Shown here one piece after another: positions 31,842 through 41,682 of a DNA stretch of 64,000 bases. Positions within the stretch are counted from its first letter, which is position 1; every line of letters starts with the position of its first letter. This DNA is from Stentor roeselii (Eukaryota > Ciliophora > Heterotrichea > Heterotrichida > Stentoridae): the NCBI GenBank assembly GCA_006503475.1, contig RSEH01000258.1, forward strand, positions 1 to 64,000, written 5' to 3'. A program made the position numbers and the translations under genes. A model generated the notes under the pieces. The model did no database searches, was not told the origin of the DNA, and saw only the letters and a list, made by a program, of their open reading frames with translations.

Positions 31842-32615
31842 CTAAAAAACTTCACATGAACTGCAAGCTCCTTGTTTTTTCTGAGGTTTTTGAATAGATC
31901 CCTTCCTCATTTCAGCTGGGGAAGGATTAGAAGTTTTAAACAACTCATGATATTTACTTAGAACTCTTGAAAAACAACTGGTGCAAACGATTCTTTTCAC
32001 TAGTCTCACAGGTACCTGCAATTTGATGAATTCTCTTAACTCATTGAGTTCAGAGCTGATAATATTCCTTTCTCTAGTAAAAGCTTTCAATCTTTCATTC
32101 GTCACTTCATTTTCTTTTAAATTTTCAGCATGTTTTATTTTGGCGATTTTAATAGAATCTCGATTAATTTCAATTTCTTTCTTTTTTTTCTCAATGTTTT
32201 CATCGACTTCCTTTAATTTTTCTTCCATTTCTTTCTTTTCCAGAGTTAATTTCAACTCTTGTTTCTTCATTTCTTCTAAATCTGCTTCAACTTCATTCTT
32301 TTTATGCATAAAAGAAGCACTTAACTTGCAGAGGTTTATAGTATTTTCCTCTCTTTCATTAACGATTCTCTGTATTTCATCAGAAATGGCTTCGACAGTA
32401 GTTTCAGAATCAGGCAAATCTGCCATAAGATGAATTTCTAAACAATCATCGCAGATCCTTCTCGATGACTCAAGTGTCAAGAAGCTGGAATGGACGAGAC
32501 AATGAGCTTTTTGACACTTGATGCATAAAGAGTTGGTTTTTGTTGACTTTTCACAAACATTGCAAGGAAGTTTCGTGCTGTTGAAAGAGTCTTCTTGATT
32601 AGCTCGGGCAGCCAT
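31842..32615 (-). CDS. Zinc-finger/coiled-coil protein (257 aa)
   Basis: The N-terminus holds a cross-brace Cys/His array (C-x2-C...C-x2-C...HC..H...C-x2-C, about residues 18-60), like B-box or degenerate FYVE/RING fingers. A coiled coil of about 100 residues follows (about 85-195, with runs such as EEKLKEVDENIEKKKKEIEI). A second C-x2-C pair and a CSSCEVF tail end the protein, so a second zinc site or a lipidated C-terminus is possible. The exact family is uncertain. It is divergent from the next gene with 49 bp between start codons. Confidence 0.82.
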   Translation of the reverse strand: MAARANQEDSFNSTKLPCNVCEKSTKTNSLCIKCQKAHCLVHSSFLTLESSRRICDDCLEIHLMADLPDSETTVEAISDEIQRIVNEREENTINLCKLSASFMHKKNEVEADLEEMKKQELKLTLEKKEMEEKLKEVDENIEKKKKEIEINRDSIKIAKIKHAENLKENEVTNERLKAFTRERNIISSELNELREFIKLQVPVRLVKRIVCTSCFSRVLSKYHELFKTSNPSPAEMRKGSIQKPQKKQGACSSCEVF

Positions 32616-32664
32616 AAATTTTATAATAAAGAACTTAGATCAGCTTTAATAAATTTATAATTAA

Positions 32665-33630
32665 ATGATTTTTAGTCAAAACAAACAGCTTATTTATTTC
32701 AAATCGCCTTCGCCGATGAGAGTCATTCACTATCAAAGCCCTGTTCTTCCGAAAACAACTTGCAAATTGCTTTATGAGTCTCATGATATCAGCTCTTCAA
32801 ATGAATTTAATCTTATTTCTGCTAAGCTTGACAAATTGAAATCGTTAAACATTACTTGCTTGAATTGTCAGAAAATGATTCACCCTGAAGATGTGGAAAA
32901 ACATTCTTTTGAATGCACTTCAACGACAAGTGAAATTTTGAATTTAGAAGAAGGGTGCTACTTAAACGAACTTCTTTATAAGATTGGAAAACTTGAAGAG
33001 TGCTTGGCTGGACTGGCTTTAATGTCGAAAAAGACTGAAAATAAGACTTGTATTCATATCCTTTTGAAATACTGTAGAGCTTGTAAGACTCAGAATCTTG
33101 CGAGTATTCGTGACAGTCTTCAGTCACTAACTTCTTGGCTTTCCTCATTTAGGGGAACGATCAGCATCAGGGTTTACGCTGATAGACTTCAAAGCTTAAT
33201 GGTTGAAATAGTCAGGATGGTAGAAGAAAAAGAAATCGAAACCACCAGGTACGAGTTAGACCGAATCAAGAGCGAAGTCGAAAAATACAAAGTTCGAACT
33301 GAAATGATAAAGAAAGGAATTCTAAAAACCACTTCTTCATCAAAAATCCGAAATTTCGTTAAAAACGTTGAAGAAGCCAAAAATGATGGAAATTGTGGAG
33401 CTTCCACTCAAAGAATTTTCAGAGATGAAGAAAGTGAAAATAATCCTGACGAACTTAAAAAAGTCTTTTATAGTCTTTGCTTAGCTTTGAAAATGAAAAT
33501 GCCTCAAAGAACCAGGACTGCCAAGATTAACATGCAGAAATTGTTTAATGAAGCTATGTCTCAAAATGTGGAGCCTGAGAAATGGTATGATTTTATATCG
33601 AAAAAGCTTTTATCTTTGAGTAGTTATTAA
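32665..33630 (+). CDS. C2HC zinc-finger protein (321 aa)
   Basis: Residues 65-84 form a C-x2-C-x11-H-x3-C finger (CLNCQKMIHPEDVEKHSFEC), like the ZC2HC type found in several ciliary proteins. The rest is helical with coiled-coil propensity (about 190-235). Four further cysteines at about 130-160 may form another site. No enzyme domain is seen. It shares a 49-bp divergent upstream region with the minus-strand zinc-finger gene. Confidence 0.78.
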   Translation: MIFSQNKQLIYFKSPSPMRVIHYQSPVLPKTTCKLLYESHDISSSNEFNLISAKLDKLKSLNITCLNCQKMIHPEDVEKHSFECTSTTSEILNLEEGCYLNELLYKIGKLEECLAGLALMSKKTENKTCIHILLKYCRACKTQNLASIRDSLQSLTSWLSSFRGTISIRVYADRLQSLMVEIVRMVEEKEIETTRYELDRIKSEVEKYKVRTEMIKKGILKTTSSSKIRNFVKNVEEAKNDGNCGASTQRIFRDEESENNPDELKKVFYSLCLALKMKMPQRTRTAKINMQKLFNEAMSQNVEPEKWYDFISKKLLSLSSY

Positions 33631-34002
33631 TGATAATGTTTAGTTTCAGGTAAATCTCTTAGTTCAAATTTTCCTTTCTAAAAATTTTATCCTTCAAATT
33701 TTATTCTTAAAACCTAAAATCCTTCAAAAATCTCTTATTTTTCATGTATTGATCAAAGAAAATATCTTATCACTTAATCATCTTCCCTCTTACCAATCAT
33801 CATGAAAAATAATTATTAAGCCAACTAAAAACACTATAAGATAAAATAAATTCGATTTTTTTCACCAAAACGCTTCCCTAACACCCTACTTTATCCACCC
33901 TTCAAAAAACCATGCGAAACTTTTTCTCACATCTTCTTCGATGAAAATCGTCAGGATAATAAAATCGACTTAAATTCAATCCACAATAATAACCACAAAT
34001 CA
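33631..34002. other. Upstream region of the DYRK gene
   Basis: No gene seen. The second half is poor in G and rich in C and A. TAAAATCGAC at 33960-33969, 33 bp before the start, is a one-base variant of the element upstream of 21331, 25757 and 30894. Confidence 0.4.
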
Positions 34003-35439
34003 ATGCAGAACTCTCTTCATCTACGCATTTCAGATTTTCAGTCATCTAAGCTAAAACGACTAACAAATGCTCCACTTTGCACTATTCCTGAATCAAGACC
34101 ATTCAACCAGAACAGTCCTTTGGACTCATCATCTTCTCCATCAAATATTTACAAGATTCGTGAAAAATCGATAAACCCGAAAGAATACTCAAAGCCAACT
34201 TTGAAAGAACCTGAAAAACTTTCACCTTCAAGGGCGTTGATTAAAAGGACTTCAAGCCTATCGCCGGCAAGATTAAGCGATCGCGAAGAGAATTGGGCGA
34301 AAAAGAAGTTTCATTTTCCGATGCCGGGCAGCCAAGCAGTACTTCTTTACCCTGAATTGCTATCCTCAACCGAAAAGAAAGAAATACTGAAATACCCAGA
34401 AGTCTACTTTTTAGGTTTAAAATCAGTGAAAGTCGAGAGTCACTTTCACGATGCTGAAGGCCGATACAAGGCAATTCCAGGAGACCACATTTCATTCCGA
34501 TATGAAATTTACGCCCTTCTCGGCAAAGGTACTTTCGGCAATGTTTACAAGTGTTACGATCACAAAAGAAACTTATTTGTTGCTCTGAAGGTAATGAGAA
34601 ACCTTCCAATAATAAAGGAACAAGCAGAGATCGAAATCGAAAACCTAGAAAAAATATCTGATAGTGACCCTGACGACTCAAAATGTTGCATCAAATATCG
34701 TCAAAGTTTTGACTTCCGAGGACACATTTGCATTGCCTTTGAACTATTAAGTATCAGTCTTTACCAATTTTTAAGAGAAAACGGTTTTCAAGGCATCGGA
34801 AAAGGAGTACTCAGAAGAATCGCAGTTCAAATTCTAATCGCTTTAAGACATATCCACGACTTAGGCTTCATCCACTGCGACATAAAGCCAGAGAACATTT
34901 TATTAAAAAATGCGAATAAATCATCAATCAAGTTAATCGACTTCGGCTCAGCGACTTACAAATGCGCACCTTTTACTTCTTATCTGCAAAGTCGGTATTA
35001 CAGGGCTCCTGAAGTCATTTTAGGCTGCGGGTACTGCAATAAAATCGACATCTGGTCTTTCGGATGTGTTATTTTCGAACTTCATACCGGGTACCCACTG
35101 TTCACAGGGTACAGCGAAATCGATCAACTTGGAAGAATCATGCACATCATTGGAATGCCTCCTGAAAAAATTTTCAACAAAGCGACGAGAACTCAAGAAT
35201 TTTTCCTTGATAATGGAGAAGCAATACTTGAACCGGACTCACGGGGCATGATTAATAAACCTGGACAACTTAATTTAAGTGAACTTGTTCAGGATAGTGA
35301 TCTTTGTGCTTTTCTTAAAAAATGTCTGGAATGGGACCCTGAAATGAGATTTACTGCTGAAGAGGCTTTGAGACATCCTTGGATTTCGAAAAGTGTTAAT
35401 TCAAGAGGTGAAAGAGGAAGGGTCTGGAAAAAACTTTAG
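34003..35439 (+). CDS. DYRK-family dual-specificity protein kinase (478 aa)
   Basis: A disordered N-terminus leads to a DYRK homology box (GDHISFRYEIYALLGKG). The kinase domain has a glycine loop GKGTFGNV (174-181), catalytic Lys196 (ALKV), HCDIKPEN (291-298), DFG (313-315) and QSRYYRAPEVIL (from 329). In DYRKs the activation loop carries Y-x-Y; here only the second tyrosine, the one autophosphorylated during maturation, is kept (Tyr327) and the first position is Thr. HCD is typical of DYRK, where most kinases have HRD. It is most like class II (DYRK2/3/4, Pom1-type), which act in cell polarity, size and cytoskeleton. A single exon ending TAG. Confidence 0.93.
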   Translation: MQNSLHLRISDFQSSKLKRLTNAPLCTIPESRPFNQNSPLDSSSSPSNIYKIREKSINPKEYSKPTLKEPEKLSPSRALIKRTSSLSPARLSDREENWAKKKFHFPMPGSQAVLLYPELLSSTEKKEILKYPEVYFLGLKSVKVESHFHDAEGRYKAIPGDHISFRYEIYALLGKGTFGNVYKCYDHKRNLFVALKVMRNLPIIKEQAEIEIENLEKISDSDPDDSKCCIKYRQSFDFRGHICIAFELLSISLYQFLRENGFQGIGKGVLRRIAVQILIALRHIHDLGFIHCDIKPENILLKNANKSSIKLIDFGSATYKCAPFTSYLQSRYYRAPEVILGCGYCNKIDIWSFGCVIFELHTGYPLFTGYSEIDQLGRIMHIIGMPPEKIFNKATRTQEFFLDNGEAILEPDSRGMINKPGQLNLSELVQDSDLCAFLKKCLEWDPEMRFTAEEALRHPWISKSVNSRGERGRVWKKL

Positions 35440-35480
35440 AGTTTATTTTGAATTTTAGATGAGTTTTTTTAGGTCGGGTT

Positions 35481-35554
35481 TTTTTTGGGATTTGGAGAGG
35501 TTTTGAATATTTTTTGGGATTTGGAGAGGTTTTGAATATTTTTTGGAATGTGGA
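35481..35554. repeat. 29-bp tandem repeat, about 2.5 copies
   Basis: Units begin at 35481, 35510 and 35539 with TTTTTTGGGATTTGGAGAGG; the third copy has diverged. The run is G/T-rich and lies just downstream of the DYRK gene. Confidence 0.85.
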
Positions 35555-35908
35555 GATTTTTAAGTATTGGTTTGAGTTAGGTTAATAAGGGGGGATTTAG
35601 CTTTAGGTTTAGAAGGAGATTATTGATTAGAATTAGTGCTTGGTTTGAAATGATAGCTGAATTGTTTAATTTTGTTTGAGTTTTATTGGATTAGAATTAA
35701 GATTGAAGTTGCTAATTTTTGTCTAAATTTAACTGAATTTCCTTTGATGAACATATTTTTGTAGCTGGCTACTACTTAAAAATACATCTTTTCTGATATG
35801 CAGATTTCTGAATCTTTCGCTTGAATATTAACCTGATATCTGGTATCAGATAATGAGGACAACTATTTTTCGATTTTTAAGTAAATTGATGATATCCTTC
35901 TTCTAGGA

Positions 35909-36010
35909 CCTGCTTTCGATTATTGGTTGAGGAAATTTATTTGAGAAGGCTATGCCATACCTGCTTTCGATTATTGGTTGAGGAAATTTATTTGAGAAGG
36001 CTATGCCATA
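35909..36010. repeat. Perfect 51-bp tandem duplication
   Basis: Two identical head-to-tail copies (35909-35959 and 35960-36010), each starting CCTGCTTTCGATTATTGGTT. Perfect identity implies a very recent duplication, or an assembly join. Confidence 0.95.
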
Positions 36011-38909
36011 CTCAAGTTTTTGTGCACTTAAAGGTATTTCTACCTACCAGGTTTCTTTAAGTAGTCTCTAGTGTAATTAGCCATCATGAACTAGAGCTAA
36101 TTATTTATATTGGAAGTGAATTAGATTTCAAATGTTTATCTCAATTAGTTGTTTAATAGTTGAATTTATATGTTCAAATAATAATTATTTCAGGACTTTA
36201 AGCTTTGGGTATTAAAAAGTTTATGCTTATGACTGTTTATTTAGATAAATAGGAACTTAAGACTAATTTTGAAAACAGAGTGAATGAAGAGTCTCAAGGA
36301 TTTCCAGGACTGCCTGAGGTTATCAAAAGGCTATCAGGGCTCAATTTTCAAGCAAAAGGTTTAAAATGAAGCAGATCCTTATTCACTACTTAAGAATTCC
36401 TTAAAGGCAAAGCTACTTTCAACAACAAATCCTGAACCTAACTGCCCAAAATATCTTTATATGAGTTAATCAGCTTTATTTCCGAATCTCTTTATCTTAA
36501 ATCAATCATTTTCCAAATTTTAAACTTCCCAAATTAGAAATACTGGAGAAAAGCTTTACATCAGCGTTAAGTCGGATTTTTGGTATTATTTGAATGTGGA
36601 AGGGACTTAACTTATATTTCAGTTCATTAAAGTTCCAATAATTTCCGATAATCTCAGCTTGATTTAAAGACCTTTAAATTAATTCAGAACAATTTTCTCT
36701 AACTTAAAAGCTTATTTCTTGAATCGTTAACTTAAACAATATGTTTTCAAAATTTGAATATAAATGAAAAAACTCAGGTCTCCAAAGTCACTTCCTAAAG
36801 ATCTGCTAAAAACATCGGGTTTATATGCCCCAGTGATAAACAATTATCTTTCCTTACAGCCTTCAATGATATGTATGCAAAAGTAATGATTATGAAAATA
36901 AAGCAAAAATCGATAGGAATAACCTTTTATATTTTCCATAATTCTGAGCAATCAAATGAATTAATTGATTCAAGGCTTTCAGAAACAAAGAAGATATCTT
37001 TCAGCTTATTAGATAAAATTATTTTCTGAAAACAAATTCGAATATACATGATTTTGAATTAGTCGCTGGTTGAAAATGAAATTAAAAATTTTATTTCTGA
37101 ATTAAGAAGTGAAAATCATCAATAAAAAATAAGTGAGTTAGAAATTCTTTTAACATAGCTTGCAGAAAAATCATGAAAATTGAAAATTTTTAAAAGTCTG
37201 TATCTTCATTAGTAATGAGTTTGATGATATTGAAGTAACTGGACGAATCAGGTCTTTTAAGGCTTATGCGATTCTTGTCTCTTTGATGTAAATTTTATTG
37301 AAAATAGTTACCAAAGTATTTTAATCGAAGTGAACAGTAATTCCAGAAATCTTAAACTTTATTAACTAATGTTATCCTCATGAAAGAATCACTAATGTAA
37401 AAAGATTGCTATTATAGATATACTCTATCAGCTAGTCTGTTAGGAGGAGAACAATTTAAGGATAAGGTGAAATATTGTATTACTTAATTATGGTACAAAT
37501 TGATAAAATTTTTGAAAAATCAAATTGGTTCGATTATATAATTAGATTTTTTATCCTTTGTTCAGAAAATATGAAAATTCGACCTTGAATGAAATATTTA
37601 AAATAAATCGATTTAATCAAACTCTCTAAAAAAATATGTTTAGTCTCATTACCTTCTTAAATACGAGGCTTACCTTGTTCAACACTCATAAATTGATCAT
37701 ATTTTCTGTTGATTGATCGATATCAAAAAAAAAAGGATAAAAAGTACCTTTTAATGAAGCTTCTTTAAAAAAGATATATCTAGTCCATTATCTTCTTCAC
37801 TACTAGGCTTGATTTTTTTAAACTCTAAAATTTTGATCAAATTTCCTGATCCCTAAGACATCAATTTAGTTATATTTCATCTAAAGTTTTTATACTTCTA
37901 ACAATAATCCACGAGCATGGTCATGTCATGCAAAGAATAAGCTTCAGATTTAAAAGCGAATAATTTATCCATAATTCTCTTAAAAGGACAATGTAATAAT
38001 CAGTATCTTGGGATCTGACATTACTTACTAAGGGTCCCTCTATGTTCTGAACCTGTTAACTAGAAAAATAAGTTTAAGAATGAGCTATTAAATGAAATTA
38101 ATAAAAGAAGGAATAGCAATGCCTAAATATAGATCACAGATACTTTATTTCTTTAGGACCAAGATGCAAGCGACAATGTGATCAATAAGGTAATCAGATA
38201 GTTAAATTAATAGATTATATTTAAAAGCTCTTAAGTTTATAGATCTATGTTTCCAATTAAACTAGTTAATTGAAATGTTTTTATGAATATAACTTACTAT
38301 ATTTGAAGAAATACTCTAGCGTTTAAATTAACTAAACAATCCTTCAACCACTTAAATTCAATTAGGATTAGCTTGCCTGATACAAAAATGGTTTGATTGG
38401 ATTAAGTTTGTCTACAATATGAAAGTGGATATTCCAAGGAATAATTCATCTTGAAAAGGAAAAATATGCATAATAAACATGAAGTTTATCAGGAAGCCAC
38501 TCAAAGAAGCTAAAAAATTTCATGAAAAATTCTGAAGAAGCATTTTTTCGATTATCTAAAAATCCATCGTAAGGAGTAATAAGGCTTCTGAGCAAGTGAG
38601 CAAAGGAAAAACTGAGGATTTCTTAAAACATAAGGAAAAGTCTCAAGACTTGTGGCCGGAAATGACTTCTGTTGACTTTATCAATGCATCAATCTGCAAA
38701 ATCAATTCAAAAAAACAACTCAGTACCTTTAGTCTGTAATTTAAGCAAGTCTTTAATGGCGAGGCTTGATCAAATCATCTTATATAATTTATTCATTTAA
38801 ATCATTTATTCTTACTAAAATCCTCTCTAAATTTCCCCTTGTTATTCTATAAAATTCAAATAAAAAAACTATCCTCTCTTTCTCCATCAAAATTCAACGT
38901 TTAAATAAA

Positions 38910-39875
38910 ATGAACATCCCAAAGACGAAATCCGTAAAAACCTTATCCCAATCCAAAACCCTAAAATCTGAAGCCGAAGAAACAGTTTCCTTCAAATCCT
39001 ACCTAAAAGGTTTCGACCGCAGCCGTCCTTCAGCCTCTTCTAAAACCCTTTCCTCTCAAAAAACTTCAACATCAAGTTCACGTCTAACCCCAAGACTAAA
39101 GCCAAGCTTAGAAGTCGAAAACGTCGGCGAAGAAGGAACAGCTCAAATAATCCGAAGTCCAATCGTAAAGCGAGGAAAGTCATCAAACCAAAGCCTTGAC
39201 CTGAACCATTCAGCTCTTCCAGACCCTCGAAAATTTGACTTAAAATCACGATCATTAGACCAGGAAAACAAGTTTTTAATGAAAGAAAATCAACTTTTAA
39301 AAAATCAGCTGAAAATAATGCAGAGTGCTTTAAATGACTCGAAGCAAAAACTTGATAAAAGCTTGAAAAGTGCTGAAGTTTTAAGAGAAAATAATACAGA
39401 ATTGGTAATGAAGAATAAGAAACTTATGCAAGAAGTTGATAGACTTGTTACTATTATTAATTCTTTTGAAGCTGAAAGTTGTAGATCTAGTCGAGTTAAT
39501 TTTCAGGATGATTTGGAAGCAAAGATTCTTAGTCTTGATAAGGAAAAAGAAGAGAAGTTTGAAATGTATCAGTCGGTTTTGATTAAACTTGTAGCTTGTC
39601 TTAATGAGTTTGTCACTTGTGAAGAGTGGGTCTTGGGACTTGTTTTGTCACCTTTTGTGCAGAGGGAATTACTTGAAAATGAAGAGGTTGTTAGAAATCG
39701 GGTTGAAAGACTGCAAAATGACCTCTTTTTTTATCAGTCTCAGATTAAAACTGAAAGGTTTAATGATAAGTCGTACTTTACATCGATTTCTAGCTCGATT
39801 AACCCCAGTCCTCTGCTTTCTCCGAAACCCACTCTTCGATCAAGTGAGGTGGTCCAATTAAAATTTTCTAATTAA
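38910..39875 (+). CDS. Coiled-coil protein (321 aa)
   Basis: The first 110 residues are basic, serine-rich and disordered. Residues about 115-185 form a clear coiled coil (LKSRSLDQENKFLMKENQLL and following), and a shorter helix follows. The C-terminus is again low-complexity (SSSINPSPLLSPKPT). No family is assigned; this layout suits a cytoskeletal or basal-body protein. The stop TAA is followed after 2 bp by the next gene's ATG on the same strand. Confidence 0.8.
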   Translation: MNIPKTKSVKTLSQSKTLKSEAEETVSFKSYLKGFDRSRPSASSKTLSSQKTSTSSSRLTPRLKPSLEVENVGEEGTAQIIRSPIVKRGKSSNQSLDLNHSALPDPRKFDLKSRSLDQENKFLMKENQLLKNQLKIMQSALNDSKQKLDKSLKSAEVLRENNTELVMKNKKLMQEVDRLVTIINSFEAESCRSSRVNFQDDLEAKILSLDKEKEEKFEMYQSVLIKLVACLNEFVTCEEWVLGLVLSPFVQRELLENEEVVRNRVERLQNDLFFYQSQIKTERFNDKSYFTSISSSINPSPLLSPKPTLRSSEVVQLKFSN

Positions 39876-39877
39876 TA

Positions 39878-41299
39878 ATGTTCGTGAGCACTCTTTTCAG
39901 ACTGGTCCGAACCACCCTAGGTTCCTCAAAATGGCAAACCTCAGGCAAAGGTCCCATCCCCGAAAAGTCCCCAAATCCAAACAAGCAAAACCCCCCTTCA
40001 TCAAATCCAGAAAAATCAAAACCTCATCAAAAAAATTCCTCAAGAATCAAAAAGTCTCCAAAACTCGAACTTCCAGAAGAGCTAAAAAAAGCTGGAGTCT
40101 CTTCAAAAGGCTTCGATGCCGAAATGCTAAACCTTTACAAGAAAATGAAAGCTCAAGGCGCTGACCAATACGCAAAAGATCAAATCGATAAAATGATGAG
40201 CTTTGAAAAATTCACATCCCCGAGTGACTTTCCCTTCGAAAAACAAAAAAAAACTCGAACCCAAATAGACCCTCGATCACTTTTTCCAGGAAGGCAAAAA
40301 TTGGACCCTCTTTACAAAGAAGAAACTTTCAGCAAAGCCGCTCAGTCAAAAGCTGAATCAATCTTGAAACAACACGTAATGAAAAAGTAGGAAGAACACG
40401 AAAAAATCTTCAGAAATAAAGACCTGGAAAATCTGAAAAAGAAAGAATTTAAAGATTTGGTCAATAAAGACTCAGAAAAAACTCGTGAAAAAGTCATCAA
40501 CAAGGAATTTGGATGGATGGACAAAATGAAAATTCAAGACGAAAAAACAGGCGAGTTAAAAAAAATGATTGATTCTTTGCATCCTTCTCAAAAAGATCTA
40601 TTTGAAAAAAAAGAAGAAAGAGAAGAACGAATACTTAATAAAGAACTTAGAAAATTGTAAAAAATATAAAGTGAACGAATTAAACAACGAAGAAAAATCC
40701 GTGAAAATTACAAAAACTTTAAAATCACTACAGAACCCGAAGAAATCAACGACATTCACCATAAACGTAGCAAAAGGTACATTCAAAGCGTATTAGAAGA
40801 AATTCTAGAAGACTCAAAACAATGTAAAATAAAATCAGCGATATCTATAGGAATCTTCAAAGGGATGTTTATATCAATCCACGATATAATCCTAAGTAAA
40901 AGTTTCAGTGTGATCAACGTTTTCTTCACTCTCGACTTCATAGAAACCAAGGAACGTTCTTTCACAGAAATGAAGGAAAAACACGAGTACGTCCGTCGAA
41001 AACTAGTCCATTCCTCACCTTATCTAAAAGCTCAATTAACAGAAAAAGCAGGTTTAAAGTACGCTCCAGATCTCAGGTTCTACCCTTACGACCCTGCAGG
41101 AGGTCCAATCCAAGTTCTGGTACTTAAGACATAGACAGGTTTACAAGACACCAACTCTTACTACTCAGAACTACCTGAAAAAGACCCAAGTGAATCTTAC
41201 ATCGTTGAAAGTCCGAGACTTCCAGGGAAGTACATGAAGAAGAAGTTTTTATCAGAATCAGGAAAAATGAAAAAACATTCAAAAAACAGGAAAAAGTAA
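39878..41299 (+). CDS. Mitochondrial RbfA-like ribosome-binding factor, four or five exons (458 aa)
   Basis: Exons 39878-40375, 40391-40656, 40672-41119 and 41135-41299 are joined by three 15-nt introns, each of which otherwise places a stop in frame. The N-terminus (MFVSTLFRLVRTTLGSSKW) is a likely mitochondrial presequence: basic, with no acidic residue. Residues about 290-395 fit the RbfA KH-type fold: a helix RYIQSVLEEIL, strands with INVFFTLDF, then EYVRRKLVHSSPYLKAQL and LKYAPDLRFYPYD, matching the RbfA end (L...L.LRYVPELRF..D). RbfA matures the small ribosomal subunit. The long charged middle region (about 120-280) and basic tail are extra. A further 15-nt candidate intron (40824-40838) is frame-neutral; removing it leaves 453 aa. 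It converges with the Atg8 gene, 4 bp away. Confidence 0.75.
40376..40390 (+). other. 15-nt spliceosomal intron
   Basis: GTAATGAAAAAGTAG, phase 0. It ends in an in-frame TAG; removal extends the frame. Confidence 0.9.
40657..40671 (+). other. 15-nt spliceosomal intron
   Basis: GTAAAAAATATAAAG. It contains two in-frame TAA codons (one shared with the upstream codon). Removal joins AAATT to TGAACG, keeping the frame open. Confidence 0.85.
40824..40838 (+). other. Probable 15-nt intron, frame-neutral
   Basis: GTAAAATAAAATCAG matches the shared pattern, including A at position 10, but contains no in-frame stop, so the protein reads through either way. Splicing would give DSKQSISIG. Confidence 0.5.
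41120..41134 (+). other. 15-nt spliceosomal intron
   Basis: GTACTTAAGACATAG, phase 0. It ends in an in-frame TAG; removal adds a 54-codon basic terminal exon. Confidence 0.85.
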
Positions 41300-41303
41300 A
41301 ATT

Positions 41304-41669
41304 TTAACTCACATATCCCCAGACCTGCTGAGAGGAATAGGTTAGATAAAGGTAGCCGTCTGGGTCTTTGAACTCGTTGTAAATTGACAGCATTGTTCTG
41401 TTCATCGCTGGCAGGTGACTGTTTCCTACAACCACATATAAACTTTCGCTTTTCTCCATTTTAATCTTCCTTCTGATGTGAAAGATAAACTCGTGGAAAG
41501 TGTAAAGTCGAGGCACTAAAAACCTGTTCTGTTCTAGTTCAAAACGAATGTCATGTCCTTTGTAAGCCTCTACCACGATTGGAAGGCGATCACAATGAAC
41601 CCTCATTAATTCTTCAGCTTCTTCTTTCCGTTTCTCCATGTCAGAAACGATTTCTTTGTAAAATTTCAT
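41304..41669 (-). CDS. ATG8: Atg8/LC3-family autophagy ubiquitin-like protein (121 aa)
   Basis: Ubiquitin-like modifier conjugated to phosphatidylethanolamine on autophagosomes. Starting at the ATG at 41669 gives MKFYKEIVSDMEKRKEEAEE, which aligns with the Atg8 start (MKWQFKEEHPFEKRRAEAE) at about the right length; an upstream ATG at 41699 would overlap the divergent gene. Family landmarks are DRLPIVVEA, FLVPRLYTFHEFIFHIRRKI (LDS-binding surface), SLYVVVGNSHLPAMN and YNEFKDPDGYLYLTYS. The end reads QQVWGYVS: Trp-Gly corresponds to the usual aromatic-Gly, so Atg4 would trim three residues to expose Gly. Several surface residues differ from the norm (GHDIRFELEQN in place of KSDIPDLDKKK), so it is a diverged family member. 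Confidence 0.9.
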   Translation of the reverse strand: MKFYKEIVSDMEKRKEEAEELMRVHCDRLPIVVEAYKGHDIRFELEQNRFLVPRLYTFHEFIFHIRRKIKMEKSESLYVVVGNSHLPAMNRTMLSIYNEFKDPDGYLYLTYSSQQVWGYVS

Positions 41670-41682
41670 TATATCGAATAAC

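Larger units (their letters stand above)
35440..38909. other. 3.5-kb gene-free stretch with two tandem repeats and a coding-like scrap
   Basis: This is the longest stretch without a gene in the window. All frames are closed except short pieces. It contains a 29-bp repeat and a 51-bp duplication (listed separately). A 52-codon open scrap at 38584-38740 (+) has coding-like composition (KTEDFLKHKEKSQDLWPEM) and no recognisable identity. The last 90 bp before 38910 are G-poor with pyrimidine tracts. Confidence 0.5.

Noticed and set aside
40457-41134. Treating 40457-40660 and 40865-41134 as separate small genes
   Set aside because: They are exons of the RbfA-like gene; removing three 15-nt GTA...AG introns gives one open frame.
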